Below are positions 48,567 through 60,700 of a stretch of 64,000 nt of DNA, in pieces. The stretch covers positions 81,508,643 through 81,572,642 of the forward strand of contig CM049307.1 in NCBI GenBank assembly GCA_026874595.1. Reading direction: 5' to 3'. The notes beneath the pieces were generated by a model. It was not told the DNA's origin and did no database searches. It saw only the letters and a program-made list of their open reading frames with translations. The stretch is from Sipunculus nudus. Lineage: Eukaryota; Annelida; Sipuncula; Golfingiida; Sipunculidae. Position numbers and translations under genes: made by a program. Position 1 is the stretch's first letter. Each line of letters begins with the position of its first letter.

Positions 48567-49506
48567 TATACAAAAAACTGAACGTAACAGTTACCAATGG
48601 CTTATCTGCAAACCTCAATAGCCTCTCTTGAAGTTGCTCTTGACTGTTGACCACCACCAGGCGAAAACCATCCCCTCGGAGACGGCAAGCTCATTCTGCT
48701 TGTCGATCGAAAATATCAGAGTCGGGGCCGACTTCAGAATGAGGACAGGCGCATTTCTTCTTTTCCGGTGAAGATTGTCGCGTGTATCTTCGAGGCAGGG
48801 ATCTTTCAAATTCCAAAATCTGCCGGGTTGGCAATAGCAGGACAGGGATTGTTGGCATCTTTGAAATGAGTCGCCGAAAAAGCGTGTTAGAAGCCCCAGA
48901 GGGGAAGAAGGCGGAACAGGGGCTGGCTACTCATGGCATCAGGAAGAAATACCTGCTCTAGTTCAATCGACCATGCAGGGGGAATTTTGGGATATTTAGC
49001 CATACGTGAACCCACTGGAGACATGACCTTTACACAGAGGTCATATTAAACTTCGGGTTTGACCAAGATGCCAGTGATGTTAGACGCGAGTTCAGACGAA
49101 AAAAATCCACTTGATACAATCAGTGTATACACGCAAAGCAAAGGGTAGATACAAGTGCAAAATGGCGTAACCCTGGTGACATTTTAATATTTTATAACAG
49201 TTATACATATATGCATGTTACATATATTTATGCATTTAAGCATGTTTTCCAGTATGAACGACAGGTTTTTCACCCGAGCTCGATTTGGTATAATTTTCGA
49301 GACCTGTCCGAGTTCAGGACCTTCTGTCCCTTACATCATACAGCAAATTATTTGTAACACCAGCTACAGTGGCTTCGTTCTATCCTATATATCCTCAACT
49401 AAATTTCACTCTCTTAGAGCTGTATTTGTCTTAAGCCTATTCAGCGCATAAGTGGCACTTTTCGAAGTCATGTTTGATATTTTACAGTGTAAATTACGTA
49501 TATATA

Positions 49507-49512
49507 CATTAC

Positions 49513-49562
<50 letters not shown>
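49507..49562. repeat. (TA)n microsatellite
   Basis: About 27 TA dinucleotides followed by TATTA-rich sequence. Confidence 0.9.
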
Positions 49563-49567
<5 letters not shown>

Positions 49568-50041
49568 TATTTAATATTATATTATATTATAATATATTAT
49601 ATCATACTTTTCATATATATTGCATTACATTCCTGGAAAGAGGCTCTGGTACTGATACGGACACTTAGGGGTACGAAACTTCGGCAAGGTGGCGTGTGGT
49701 GGCATGGATCTTGTTCCGTGGGCCGCACGGTCATTGCATATGGGAAACCTTGTTTTCATGGGCAAGTTGTTGGCCTTTTTATATAACAACAACACTTAAT
49801 ACTATAACAGTCGATAGGGCAATCGAGTATGGTAATTGAATGATGTGTAGGTCCCAGTACAGTTCAATCAGTACATTTAAGCTTTGTATTCACTATGTTT
49901 TTCTTCAAACCAGAAAGACTTCGTATATCCGAAACAATTATACAATACAATGATTATTGTCTCTATACAACCTCTAGGTGCCAAGGACTACCCAACTATG
50001 AAAGGATGAAACTACTCGCACATGTGATACCAGGTGGATTT

Positions 50042-50607
50042 TAGGGCTGTATCAATTATATAGCGATAAACCGATACATATCGATACGCCACATCGATAC
50101 GGGTACGTGTACGCCATGCATGCTGTAACGCCTAATCGATGGAAAACAAATCCTGCTCACAAATATATATACAAGTCATACAACGTCAATCTAAACTATA
50201 ATCGGAGTTATCTTTATAGCTTATTTATAGAGCTTTTTTTTACCTTAAATTAGATCACGAATTGTCGCATGATCGACTGGATTTGGAATATATATACAGT
50301 TTTCGATGCTTTCATGATGATGCAGGCTAAATTATATAGGTAAATTGCTCGAAATAATCACTAAATGACATCCGTTGACCCCACCCCCCTGCAAAACAAC
50401 CACAAATTGACACCCGTTGAACCCCCCCCCCCCCCCCCCACCCTCCCCTGCAAAAATTCCTGGATCCGCTCCTGTGATGATAGACTAATATTACCGTCTT
50501 TATTTTGTTTACGAAATTATAATAAATGATACACAAAGAACAATGAAACGTATAGTCTGTACGTATCGGGTATCGCTTTAAGTATATCGCAATACTGCCC
50601 AGCCCCA
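50042..50607. mobile_element. hAT-like non-autonomous element, second copy
   Basis: The left end TAGGGCTGTATCAATTATAT with GATACATATCGATACG and the right end TATCGCAATACTGCCCAGCC match the style of the 44719-45600 element. A G/C-tract fragment ending CCTGGATCCGCTCCTG (to 50474) is inserted in it. The target duplication is not clear because the right flank has become (TA)n. Confidence 0.6.
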
Positions 50608-50613
50608 GAGTGG

Positions 50614-50685
<72 letters not shown>
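50614..50685. repeat. (TA)n microsatellite
   Basis: About 35 TA dinucleotides directly after the hAT-like right end. Confidence 0.9.
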
Positions 50686-50688
<3 letters not shown>

Positions 50689-50828
50689 AGACATGCATTT
50701 CCTGTGGAATTATTTAAAACAACAATCATACTAAATAAAGTAAATTACAAGTGAATATTCTACTGTATTGGCTTGGTGTCGGGCCGATTGTATTTTATTA
50801 TTTTAGTCTTGTTAGCAGTTATTCCCTT

Positions 50829-51171
50829 GCTTTCTCTTTTCTAGTGCATAATGTACATACCTTACAATGTTGTTATCATCATGACTATCTCTCGTTTATT
50901 CAATAAACTCATTTCTGTTAGATATGATGATTTTGAACCTATCCCTAATATCTTTATAATATTCACATCTAAACAAACGGTTTTCATCTTCCACTATACC
51001 TTTCACTACAATTTGTGCAAATTCTTTGTTCTGGTGGAAATATTGGTCTACTATATCTACCGCTTTCAGTTTTAAGTTCAAGTGCACTAATTCTTTACTT
51101 TGTGAAATGGGGTACCTTTGAACAAGATTACTGTACTTTCGGTAACTACCGCTTTTGCTTCTCAGCGACAT
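50829..51171 (-). pseudogene. LINE ORF2 C-terminal remnant
   Basis: The minus-strand frame contains GIVEDENRLFRCEYYKDIRD; a second frame further on gives NIVRYVHYALEKRKQGNN. These line up with ESIVENEYHFIMKCPLYNEL and FVHYAFKKRNN of the LINE at 4426-4896, so this is the 3' end of a related element with a frameshift. Its start codon is 500 bp from the phosphomannomutase ATG in divergent orientation, which could mislead a gene finder into calling a head-to-head partner. Confidence 0.7.
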
Positions 51172-51666
51172 CTAGTATTCAAACGTTGAACGATTTAGAA
51201 GTTTAAGATATCGATCTTTTCGACCAAACGTTATCTTTAATAATATTTCAGCTCAACGCAGTGAAATGTTAAATATTCTCGTTGCAACTCCACTCAAATG
51301 TCTATGGAATTATCCAGATTTAATCCCTTACTCAAACGTTTATGTGTTTCACTAAATGAACACAAGATGGCGCTGATATTCATAAGCGGTTTACCGAATT
51401 TAATAATGAAGACATCAGCTGAGAAACTCCATTACTTCCATGTTCTCTAATACTGACAGTCTTCGTATATCTTTCAAATTGAAATTCTACAATATAAATT
51501 AAAATTCCCTACAAGGAGTACAAGTTCTATCCAGTGAAATCTGCACTCGCACAAACACAATGCCATCTGTTGGAGTGCAGAAGAACTATTACGCAAATTA
51601 CCCGTGCTTCCGATTTCTTACGCCAGGTGGCGCAGTGTCACAGTTTATCACAAACAAATCAACAAC
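51172..51666 (+). promoter_or_regulatory. Phosphomannomutase upstream region
   Basis: No TATA box is evident close to the ATG. AAGATGGCG, a YY1-like word, lies at about 51365; TGCCATCTGTTGG, CTCF-like, at 51561-51573; and CCAGGTGGCGCAG at about 51623. Promoter location is inferred from gene position only. Confidence 0.35.
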
Positions 51667-51735
51667 ATGGCAGGGCGTGACACGTCTACACTGTTTCTTT
51701 TCGATGTTGACGGAACTCTGACGCCTTACAGGAAG
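51667..51735 (+). CDS. pmm2: Phosphomannomutase exon 1
   Basis: Residues 1-23, starting [20 protein letters not shown] and ending YRK before GTAAGG. The ATG is the first in frame and is set directly before the catalytic motif, as in known family members. Confidence 0.95.
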
Positions 51736-54700
51736 GTAAGGATTATCCAGAAACTTCACACAGTATGATATTTTATGTCTGAGTATAGGAAAGACTCCAA
51801 AATGCAACCGATTTGGTTCTAGAGCTTGCCGGCTTCTGTGGCGCCTTCATTATCGCCCAGCTAGTGCAACTGGCATGTTGCTTGCACTAAACATGAAACA
51901 AGTGTCTATATGTGACGGCTAAATAAACTGAAAATCAATATGAATTATTTATCGATCTGGAATCTGTTAGTTCATACTTGAAGTGTATTACCTTTTAGGC
52001 TTTTTATTGTTTCTGTTTGAGTTAACGAGTCAAATATCTTATTTTTATTATTTTAAATTTAATCTGTAAAATTATTATAAATTATTGTTAAAATTAAAAA
52101 TGCATCTAAAAAAATGAAAATAGTACCACCAGTCAGTTAGTTGTTGTGTTATATAGATTTACTTCTAAATAAAGTTTCAGACTTTTGTAGGGTTATACTG
52201 CATATCTGCATTCCACAATGGAGAAATGTTAATTTCATAATTGGTTTTACTTGATAAATAAAATAAGTTGGTTTACTTCATAAGTTGATTACAGACATGG
52301 AGTATTTGTATTCAGTATTAGTATTTCTATGTAATTAATTGCTCAATTTTGAGTATTCATATTCAAATTCCTTTATATAACTTTCAATGTTTTCAAATGC
52401 AAATATGGAATATGTATTTGTATTTACATAATGAATACTTTGTTTTGCAAATTGATCAACCAGTTTTAATTTCATTTTGGCACTGTAGTAAACATCTATA
52501 ACAATAAGCAATATTCTCTTTCATTTATTTATCTGAAAAACACATATTGAAAAAAAACCCAGTTCTATGCATGTATGCAATATTATTGTGTGTGGTATAT
52601 TAAAAATCAGATGCAGGAATGTTCTCCAGTCAACAGTCACACAGTCACAGAACTCCATACAGCCCTTAGAGAGATTAGGTATCACTTGAGCCAATCTGTG
52701 GCCTAAAGGTAAAACCAATTGGAACAGAAGATTGCACTATTCAGCTGGCTAATCAATTGCTTTACAATAGCATCACCTCACAAGCCTAACAACCAAGATT
52801 GGGGCCAACTACATTGAACAGTATTCATTACAATTACAAATTAACAAATTTTCACAAAGTGTTGATAATTTTTTTTAAAATTACGTTTGAAAAAAAATAT
52901 TACTTTCCAATTACTTTATACAAAATCTACACAGGCAATGTTCATGAAAAGTGTTTTCCATACTTGAAAGGTCACTTTATTAAAGAAAATAAAGGATAAA
53001 CTACAAGCTAAAACATACCCTCTGATGTTATGCATAAAGTGAGCAATAGCTTTACCATGAAACCTCTGATCTCTAATAGGGCTTGTAGTATCTGGAGGTG
53101 AATGGTTTGTTAATGTGTGTTTTGGCAGCAGATATAATATCTAAAAGCATATGTTTCATAGGTTTTCTATGTATGTGAAGAAAACCCATGACCAGATTTC
53201 CAAGGTCATGTCTAGGGAAACAGGAAACAGTGGAGGCTGTTCAGATGTAACAGTGACCAACTTTGCCAAGTTGCTTTCTTGATAACTATCTCAGTTTACC
53301 TTATCAACCATTAGCCCTGCCTGGGCTATAGTGTATTTACGTTTACTACTAAAGTGCTTAAAATAAAACGTTGTTCCATGAACCGATAGATGTAACTCAG
53401 TACCAGCTCTTATCACTAAAGCCCTGTAAGCCTTTTTCTCATGTCCTATGTATACCAACAAACGAACGGAATTACTACGAGGCATGCCGTGTGAGATGAA
53501 AAAAATTGAAATTTTCCTGTATGGTGACAAAAACAAACCAAAAATAGATAACTTTCAACTATTTGAGAAAATTTACTGTTTTATTGAAGAGAGTGGTCGA
53601 TTCTAAGAGAACTATTATATAAATATTAGTGTATGGAGCCTGATCATGATTTTATTGCAAGGCCAATTGTAAACATAGCCCATACGCTTATTGCGATACA
53701 TTTTCTTTTGTGTTCCACACAAATTGTAATTTATTGTTATATTATTATAGCACCTATTTATAATTTTTGTTTAATTATCAATGAATACTGAGAACACAAG
53801 GACCTTAAAACATTAATAGTAGGAATTTCTTTGTCACTGTATTGTATTTGATTGCATTGTACCATTATCTTTTGAAACATGTTAATATATATCTTGTATC
53901 TTAGGAGAGGAATTAATATAGGGCTATGCCCTGTTTTCCAATCCTTATTGATGATTCAATAAAATACTGTTTACACCAAAGCCCTGTAAAGTCTGTATGG
54001 TGAATCCGTGATATTTGCATGTTAGGGCGTCACAATTCTCCTGACGATTCCCTCGCATTTGCATATCAGGCCGTCACGCCTCCTGTGAATGACATCATTT
54101 CTATGTGGACTCTAGCAGCGGTCACAATGGTAATAGACAGCTCAACCCGCTTGGTAACATTCACACTGAAATCATGTTTTCAGAAAGTCCATACATTGAC
54201 CATGGTGTACATGTCCTTTGATATATCTCTGCTGTTGAACACTACGGTCCATGGACCAAATGAAAGTGCATTGTAGACACTGTCGCATCTATTATGTACT
54301 GTGTATTTGTTAGTGTTCAAGTTACACTTGAAAGTCTTGCCCCTGTTAAGTTGCCAACACGCTGATCGCCGCGATCGTTTCAGCCAACCGGTACATGACT
54401 GCCTTCATCGCTTGTGGACCTGAATATCTCACGCTGATTGGCTGAGCTAGTGATTCATTTTCAAACCGGCCTGCCTTGAAAAGTGATGGTCTGATAAACA
54501 TTGACACACTGGCTCACTGAGGCTGAGGGTTATTTATAGTGTTGAAAGTCTTCCCGTACTCAAAATAGCCGAGGGCCTTAAAATAATAAGACTGATCAAA
54601 TGGGTATGTAAATAGCAAGCTAGAAGCCCACAATAGGGGGTTACTGGATAACCCATGTTTGTTTTGGAAAAAAAAGATTCTGGGAAAGACCACTATAATT

Positions 54701-57700
54701 ACTCCCTACGTCACTGGGAATGACCTTAGTTCAGTGAGGCGGTGATGTGTGGCGCTGACTGTCCTGTTCGGCCCAAGTTTACCAGTCGATGAATTAAGAG
54801 GGTCAGAGAGTGGTAATTACCGACACTATATGTGCCATACAGTAAGAGAACGTTTGGTTTCTCTGTCAGAGGCAACAGTAAAGAGCCATTTCATTGACTG
54901 GGCCAGTCTAATCAACCATGTGCTGGAGGTCATTATGATTTCAGAGTTCCCCAGACCATCAGCCTTTTTGTTCCTATGGCTCTCTCAGTGTTAGTTAATT
55001 TCCAGATGTACTCTTATGTAAATTGTAATCAGACCAGTATGAGTATGTTCCTGTCAATTAATTCTTCCTTTCAGTGGATGTGTGATATGTTTTTAGTGGG
55101 TCGTAATAATGACTTTCCAGCTGTCTCAAACAGATTTTCACTAACTTTCACAGATCAACTTTTGATGTCATTATGAGTTTTTTTTATTAATTAAAGAATG
55201 GACTCATGGCTTAATGATAGAGGATGAAGGAAACTTTTGCAGTTTATATACTGAATACAGGAGAAGTAAAGGAAAAAACAATTGAAAATCTCAAAATTTT
55301 ACAAGGAGGCTCCTTGAATCTCAGAGAGGGAAATGGATCTGGTTCAAAGTTGGGACAATGTCATTTTTTAACATTGTGATAATGATATAAATTTTATTGC
55401 AGTATATCATCATATAAATATATCATCATTATCTGGCCAGGAAGAAAAGAAATATGTTGCCTTCTCAGACTTCCATGAAATAAGTTTAATCATTTTAATT
55501 CATATTATCAGGGCAGGAACTTACCATCAGATCACAACTGTCATTACTTTCCCCAATTGTTTCTGTTACTTCTTGAATGCCAACAAATCTACGGAAATTT
55601 TTTTCAAAAACTCTTTTGTCTTTTTGTTGAACAATATCATTTTCAACATACCAGAAAACTCATTTATTTTTATATAATGATAACTTCTGTTTAGAATTTC
55701 ATGTCATTCATTAAAATAAATGTTATCCTTGCAAATAAATGATTTTCTTAACATAGTCAGGCCCTTATGAAACCATTATCATTTGGTAATAATCCTAAAA
55801 ACTCATGTTAGTGTACCAAAACCCTAGAAATGGATCAACATCTTGACAACGAGGCTACATTTCCCTCCCTGTACTTACCTGTTGTGTAAATCCGTAACAT
55901 TTTTCTGTCACAGGTCATCTCAGATGAGATGGATGCCTTCCTGAAGGCTCTAGATCAGAAGGTCGTGGTAGGTCTGGTGGGCGGATCTGACCTGGTCAAG
56001 ATAGCCGAGCAGTTGGCAGGATCTCCTGAAGAAGGTAATTTAAATGTCTGTTGTAATTAATGAATACTACAATGGAATCCTGCCTTGTGACCACCCCACA
56101 ATTCCAGCCAACCCAAAATTAAGACCAATTTTTTGGTCCTGAATATATGAACAAGGTAACTAGGAATTTCACAGATTACAACCACTTTGTTCTGTCCCAA
56201 ATCTGGTCGTAATTGTGGGCATTCCACTCTATATGTGATCCCGAATTTTTGGCACAAAAAAAAACAGAACATAAAAAAAGAACACGATAAGCTAAGATAA
56301 AAAATCCTCTCTTTCTCTGAAGTCCCTTAATTTATTCAATTTAAATGAGGTACCAGTATATAAGAAAACAGTTTCTGTTTTTAGTGACTTTTACTACTAA
56401 TTTACTACTTTTACTCCATTGATAGCAAAACTTGAAGAATGAATGATGTCACACTTGGACATATGATATGTTGGTCTTAAATTAGGTTACTGTGACCTAT
56501 ATTTTTGGTTATGGTTTACATAGATGCCTAGGTATTTGATTGTGTTCATCTTAGCCTAATCTTGTAAGAAACTGTTAGTAGATACTAGTATATGGCAAAA
56601 TAATATGGTCGTTTCCAATAATCAACCAAGTATTGCTTCAGAAGATTACCAAATAGTTAAAATTAAGTCCTTAGCAAATCATAGGCCAAAATAATATACT
56701 GACTTATACATTCAGGTGTACTGTTGGTGATTGACTCCACCATTCACATTATATATTTTAGATCTGCATTTTCAGTTTCCCCATATATTGATCAGTATTC
56801 GTCACTGAACAGAACATGTATTTGGTCAAAGTCCACTCTGTACATTTCCTATTCTGCTGCCACATTTTTTCCTGCACACATGTTTTCAATCAATACCTTT
56901 TCTTTTACTCAGTAAACTTCTCATGGCTCACACATCACAGTCTTGTACAAAACATTTTTGATGCCAATTGTCAGTGCTTTTATCAAACATTTATGAGTAT
57001 TTCACAGTTGTAGCCATGTGTACAAATCAATAGCAGAGCTGAGTGCATTCACATTTAGATAATGTCAAGTACTGCCACATCAGCAAGGCAGTTTTTGTCA
57101 TGTATATGCCAATTATAAATGCTTATTAAAATCAAGGACCTTGAACACTGAGTTTATATTGTGAAACTTAGTTTCAAAAACATAATATAATTTTGGTTTC
57201 ATCCATAACTTGTATATATATCAGTGTACAGGTGAACTGCAAATACCTTGTAAGGAAGGCAGGATATAATATTCTTGTGTAAAAATTAAAGATAGGAATA
57301 TTTTCCATTCAGAAGTTCAACTCTGTCTTGTAACCACTACCCTTAGCTTCTGAGACATATTATATTTCTTATATTTCAGAAGAAGATGAGCAATACTCTT
57401 CACAGTATTTATATTGTTTAGAATGTATAAGTTGAGTAAGACATAAGATTTGAGTATAATGAAGGTGAATCATTCGATCAGAACTGTGAATAAATTAAAA
57501 TTTGTCTTTGTTTTAGTTGTAAAGAAGTATGAATATGTGTTCTCCGAAAATGGTCTTGTCGCTCACAAAAAGGGAGAGCTGATAGGAAAAGAGGTAAGAC
57601 TTGAACCCACATGTGAACTTGATTCAATAAAAGTGTGGTTCTGCACATTCTTATATGGTAAGTCTACATATTTAGTTGAAACAATGAACAAAATGTATGA

Positions 57701-60700
57701 TAAGACTGATATGGAATCATAAAGCCTTATGGAAGTAAGAGGTTATTTCATCGATTTTATGAATACTATAAAGGTATCATCAACATATCAATACAGAGAC
57801 ATCTGACGATACCTATGCAATATTTGACTTTGTATTGCAATGTATTGATGCACCAGTTAATCGCTGCAGCCATAATGCCACAACTTTGCTTCTTAGGTAG
57901 TTCCAGGCATCAAATTATAGACAACTTTAGCTCTGAACCCTAACACCTTAACTACTGGGCTACATTTAAAAGTAGCTTAACCTTATATATTTCATCTAAG
58001 ATTAAAAAACATTTCCGTGAATCAAAAAAAAAATCAATTGTTCTACATAGTATTGGGTAAAAAGAAATTGGAGTGAGTAGGCAAATTCCTATTTATAAAT
58101 AAAATTTATCAGTGGAGACAAAAAAAAGTAAAATATTTCAAATTTCCATAGGAACTGTGTCTCAATTCTTGAAATAATTCATTGAAGCAAAAAAAAATAC
58201 AGTCAATTTTCTGTTATTCCTTATTTTTTTATTTTTTCATAAATGTTTAATTATTAATACATATTTTATTTTAATTCTCTTAAATGATCGAAGCAAGAGT
58301 GCAAATATCAACATTACCCAGAATCTTTTGCAGATTTACAAAAACAGTGGGGTTTTATAGAACAGTTTGTATTTTTGTTTTCCACAGTTTTTCAGAGGAA
58401 AATTTAAATTTCAGAGTTTATTTTGGTGCAGACATGGAAGCAGGGTCATTTCTTTTTTTATGTTGTTTATACTGGCAATGTTGCTATCATACTGTTTAAG
58501 ATATATTTAATTATTTTGCTTAATTATAATACTGTCACTCCTTACCAATTTGTATTATATTTTATCTTTTCAGAGTATACTTTCATATATGGGTGAAGAA
58601 AAATTACAAAGAATCATTAATTTTGCTCTCAAAAGTATGTCAGAATTGACTTTACCTTGTAAAAGGTAGGTATTGTTGTTATTTTCTTCATTGACATGAT
58701 ATTTTAGTTTGTGATATATATCCTTATACTTTCTGTCTCTTTCTTTCTCTCATATCACTAAAAAGCTATTTGAACTCTGTCAGGAGTTTAGATATTGATG
58801 ATCTGTTGTTTCACCAAAAACGAATTGGAACTTGAATACTGAATCAGGTAAATCGGGAATCTTAACATCTTTTCAGTGGTTAGATTTAATGGAGCTTTAA
58901 TTATAAATATAAATTTGGTTTTAGTTCATGGGAACTGCTCATTCTGTAAATGGAAAATGTTTGTCAATATTTATTAAGATTTTCTGTGAATGTTTGTATT
59001 ATTTTGGCAAAAAAATATAAGTGGGTACACCAACACAGAACAGTCTTGAGATAGGTTTTCATTTTAAATTTTTTACAAATAACACTGTAGCTGCATTTGA
59101 TATAATTGCAATATATAACAAAAATGGGTCTTAAATAATCATGCTCAGACCAGGCCATTAGATATTGGAGGATAGACATTGTTAATATTTTTATCCCTCA
59201 TAATATAATTTTTTTTATTCTAATTTTTATTGAAAATTTGTTAAGTAAAACATGTCTGCTTAGGAATGCACAGTAATGTCTGAGAGAACAGCTTTTCTTT
59301 AACTGTAACTTGATTTTCAAATGCTGCCTGACACCTGTTTTTGTTTATATATAAAATATATATGAAAGTGAAACTTGCTGTTAATTTTTCCTGACAGAGG
59401 CACATTTGTAGAATTCCGCACCGGTTTGATCAACATCTGCCCTGTTGGTCGCAGCTGTAATCAGGCAGAGAGAGACCAGTTTGGTCAGTATGATCAGGTA
59501 AGAAGCCTGACTCTGTGTGTAAATAAATACTGTAAAAAAGACAACTTTTGTGGTTTTATGATAGACTGCATGGCTCAAAGCCAGGAGTTTGAATCTCTGC
59601 CAAGGAGTACTGTAGTGAACAATGGATTTCTTGGTTGGCCCAAACCCAGGGTGAGCACTGAGAACTCTGCAGATTCATTAGGAACATTATGCCCCCCCCC
59701 CCCAATGTTTGACTCACAAGCGAATGCCCCTTTCAGGGGTTCCTTGAGGCTATGACCAAGCAGCTGGAATGGTTACACACCCAGGGCCTGCAAGTAGGGT
59801 TAACTAAGAATGGTTGATGCCAGGATTGCACTACTGCCCTACTGTAACCAAGTCCAAAAATTGAATGGAATTTTGCAGATGTACTTAAGCCAGTATACAA
59901 CAATGGAGGAGGATACTGACACCGGAAAATTTATCATTTAGATTTCTTGCTCTAAAATACACTGGTACTAAGCTTCATTCCAGTTTAAATTGTTCTTCAA
60001 ATATTGTATCACTATCAGTAGATGTGTTAATGCATTGATGATACTTAGTCTTCAAAAGAAAAAGTCTGATATTTAATGCAAGTCTTTCAGTGCAGTACAA
60101 ATCATACTAGGAAAGTTTCTCAGTGCAATCAAATGTCACAGGCCAGAAAAAAGTTGAATGCATGTGAAGGGCTAATGCAAAATGTTCTGCTAACTGTTCC
60201 AGATTTGTTTGCACACTGCAGTCCCTATTCAGAGTGGTCTTAAGTGATGAAACCAAAATAAGAATGTTTAAGACTTTCTTAATAAAATGTTTCACAACAT
60301 ATCTGTCTTATAAAGTTTAGTTGGCGCTATTTGTATTTTATATGTGTCTATTTTTTTTCAGGAGCACAAAATCAGGGAGCAGCTAGTAGCCAAATTTAAA
60401 CAAGAATTTCCAAATGATGGTTTAAGGTTTGTCATAGGTAATTAATTTCTGTCTGTTGCTGCAGAATATTCATTAGAATATAACAGATGGACCCACAGAC
60501 TCATAATGTTTATGATCAGTACCAGATACAGGATTGTCAGGGAAAAGTTAGAAAAGTATGTTATTCAGGGTCAGTTTGGAATTTATCAAAAGTCATGGAA
60601 TTTCTATGATTGTTACAGAAAAGCCTTCAAAAGTTGAGAAAGTTTGAAGCAACTATAGGGACTTTCTCTCATTAAGCCCTGCTTGACAAGCGGTGCCCTA

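Noticed and set aside
54749-55176. Open frames of 66-81 residues in phosphomannomutase intron 1
   Set aside because: No recognisable family; better base composition alone does not support a gene.
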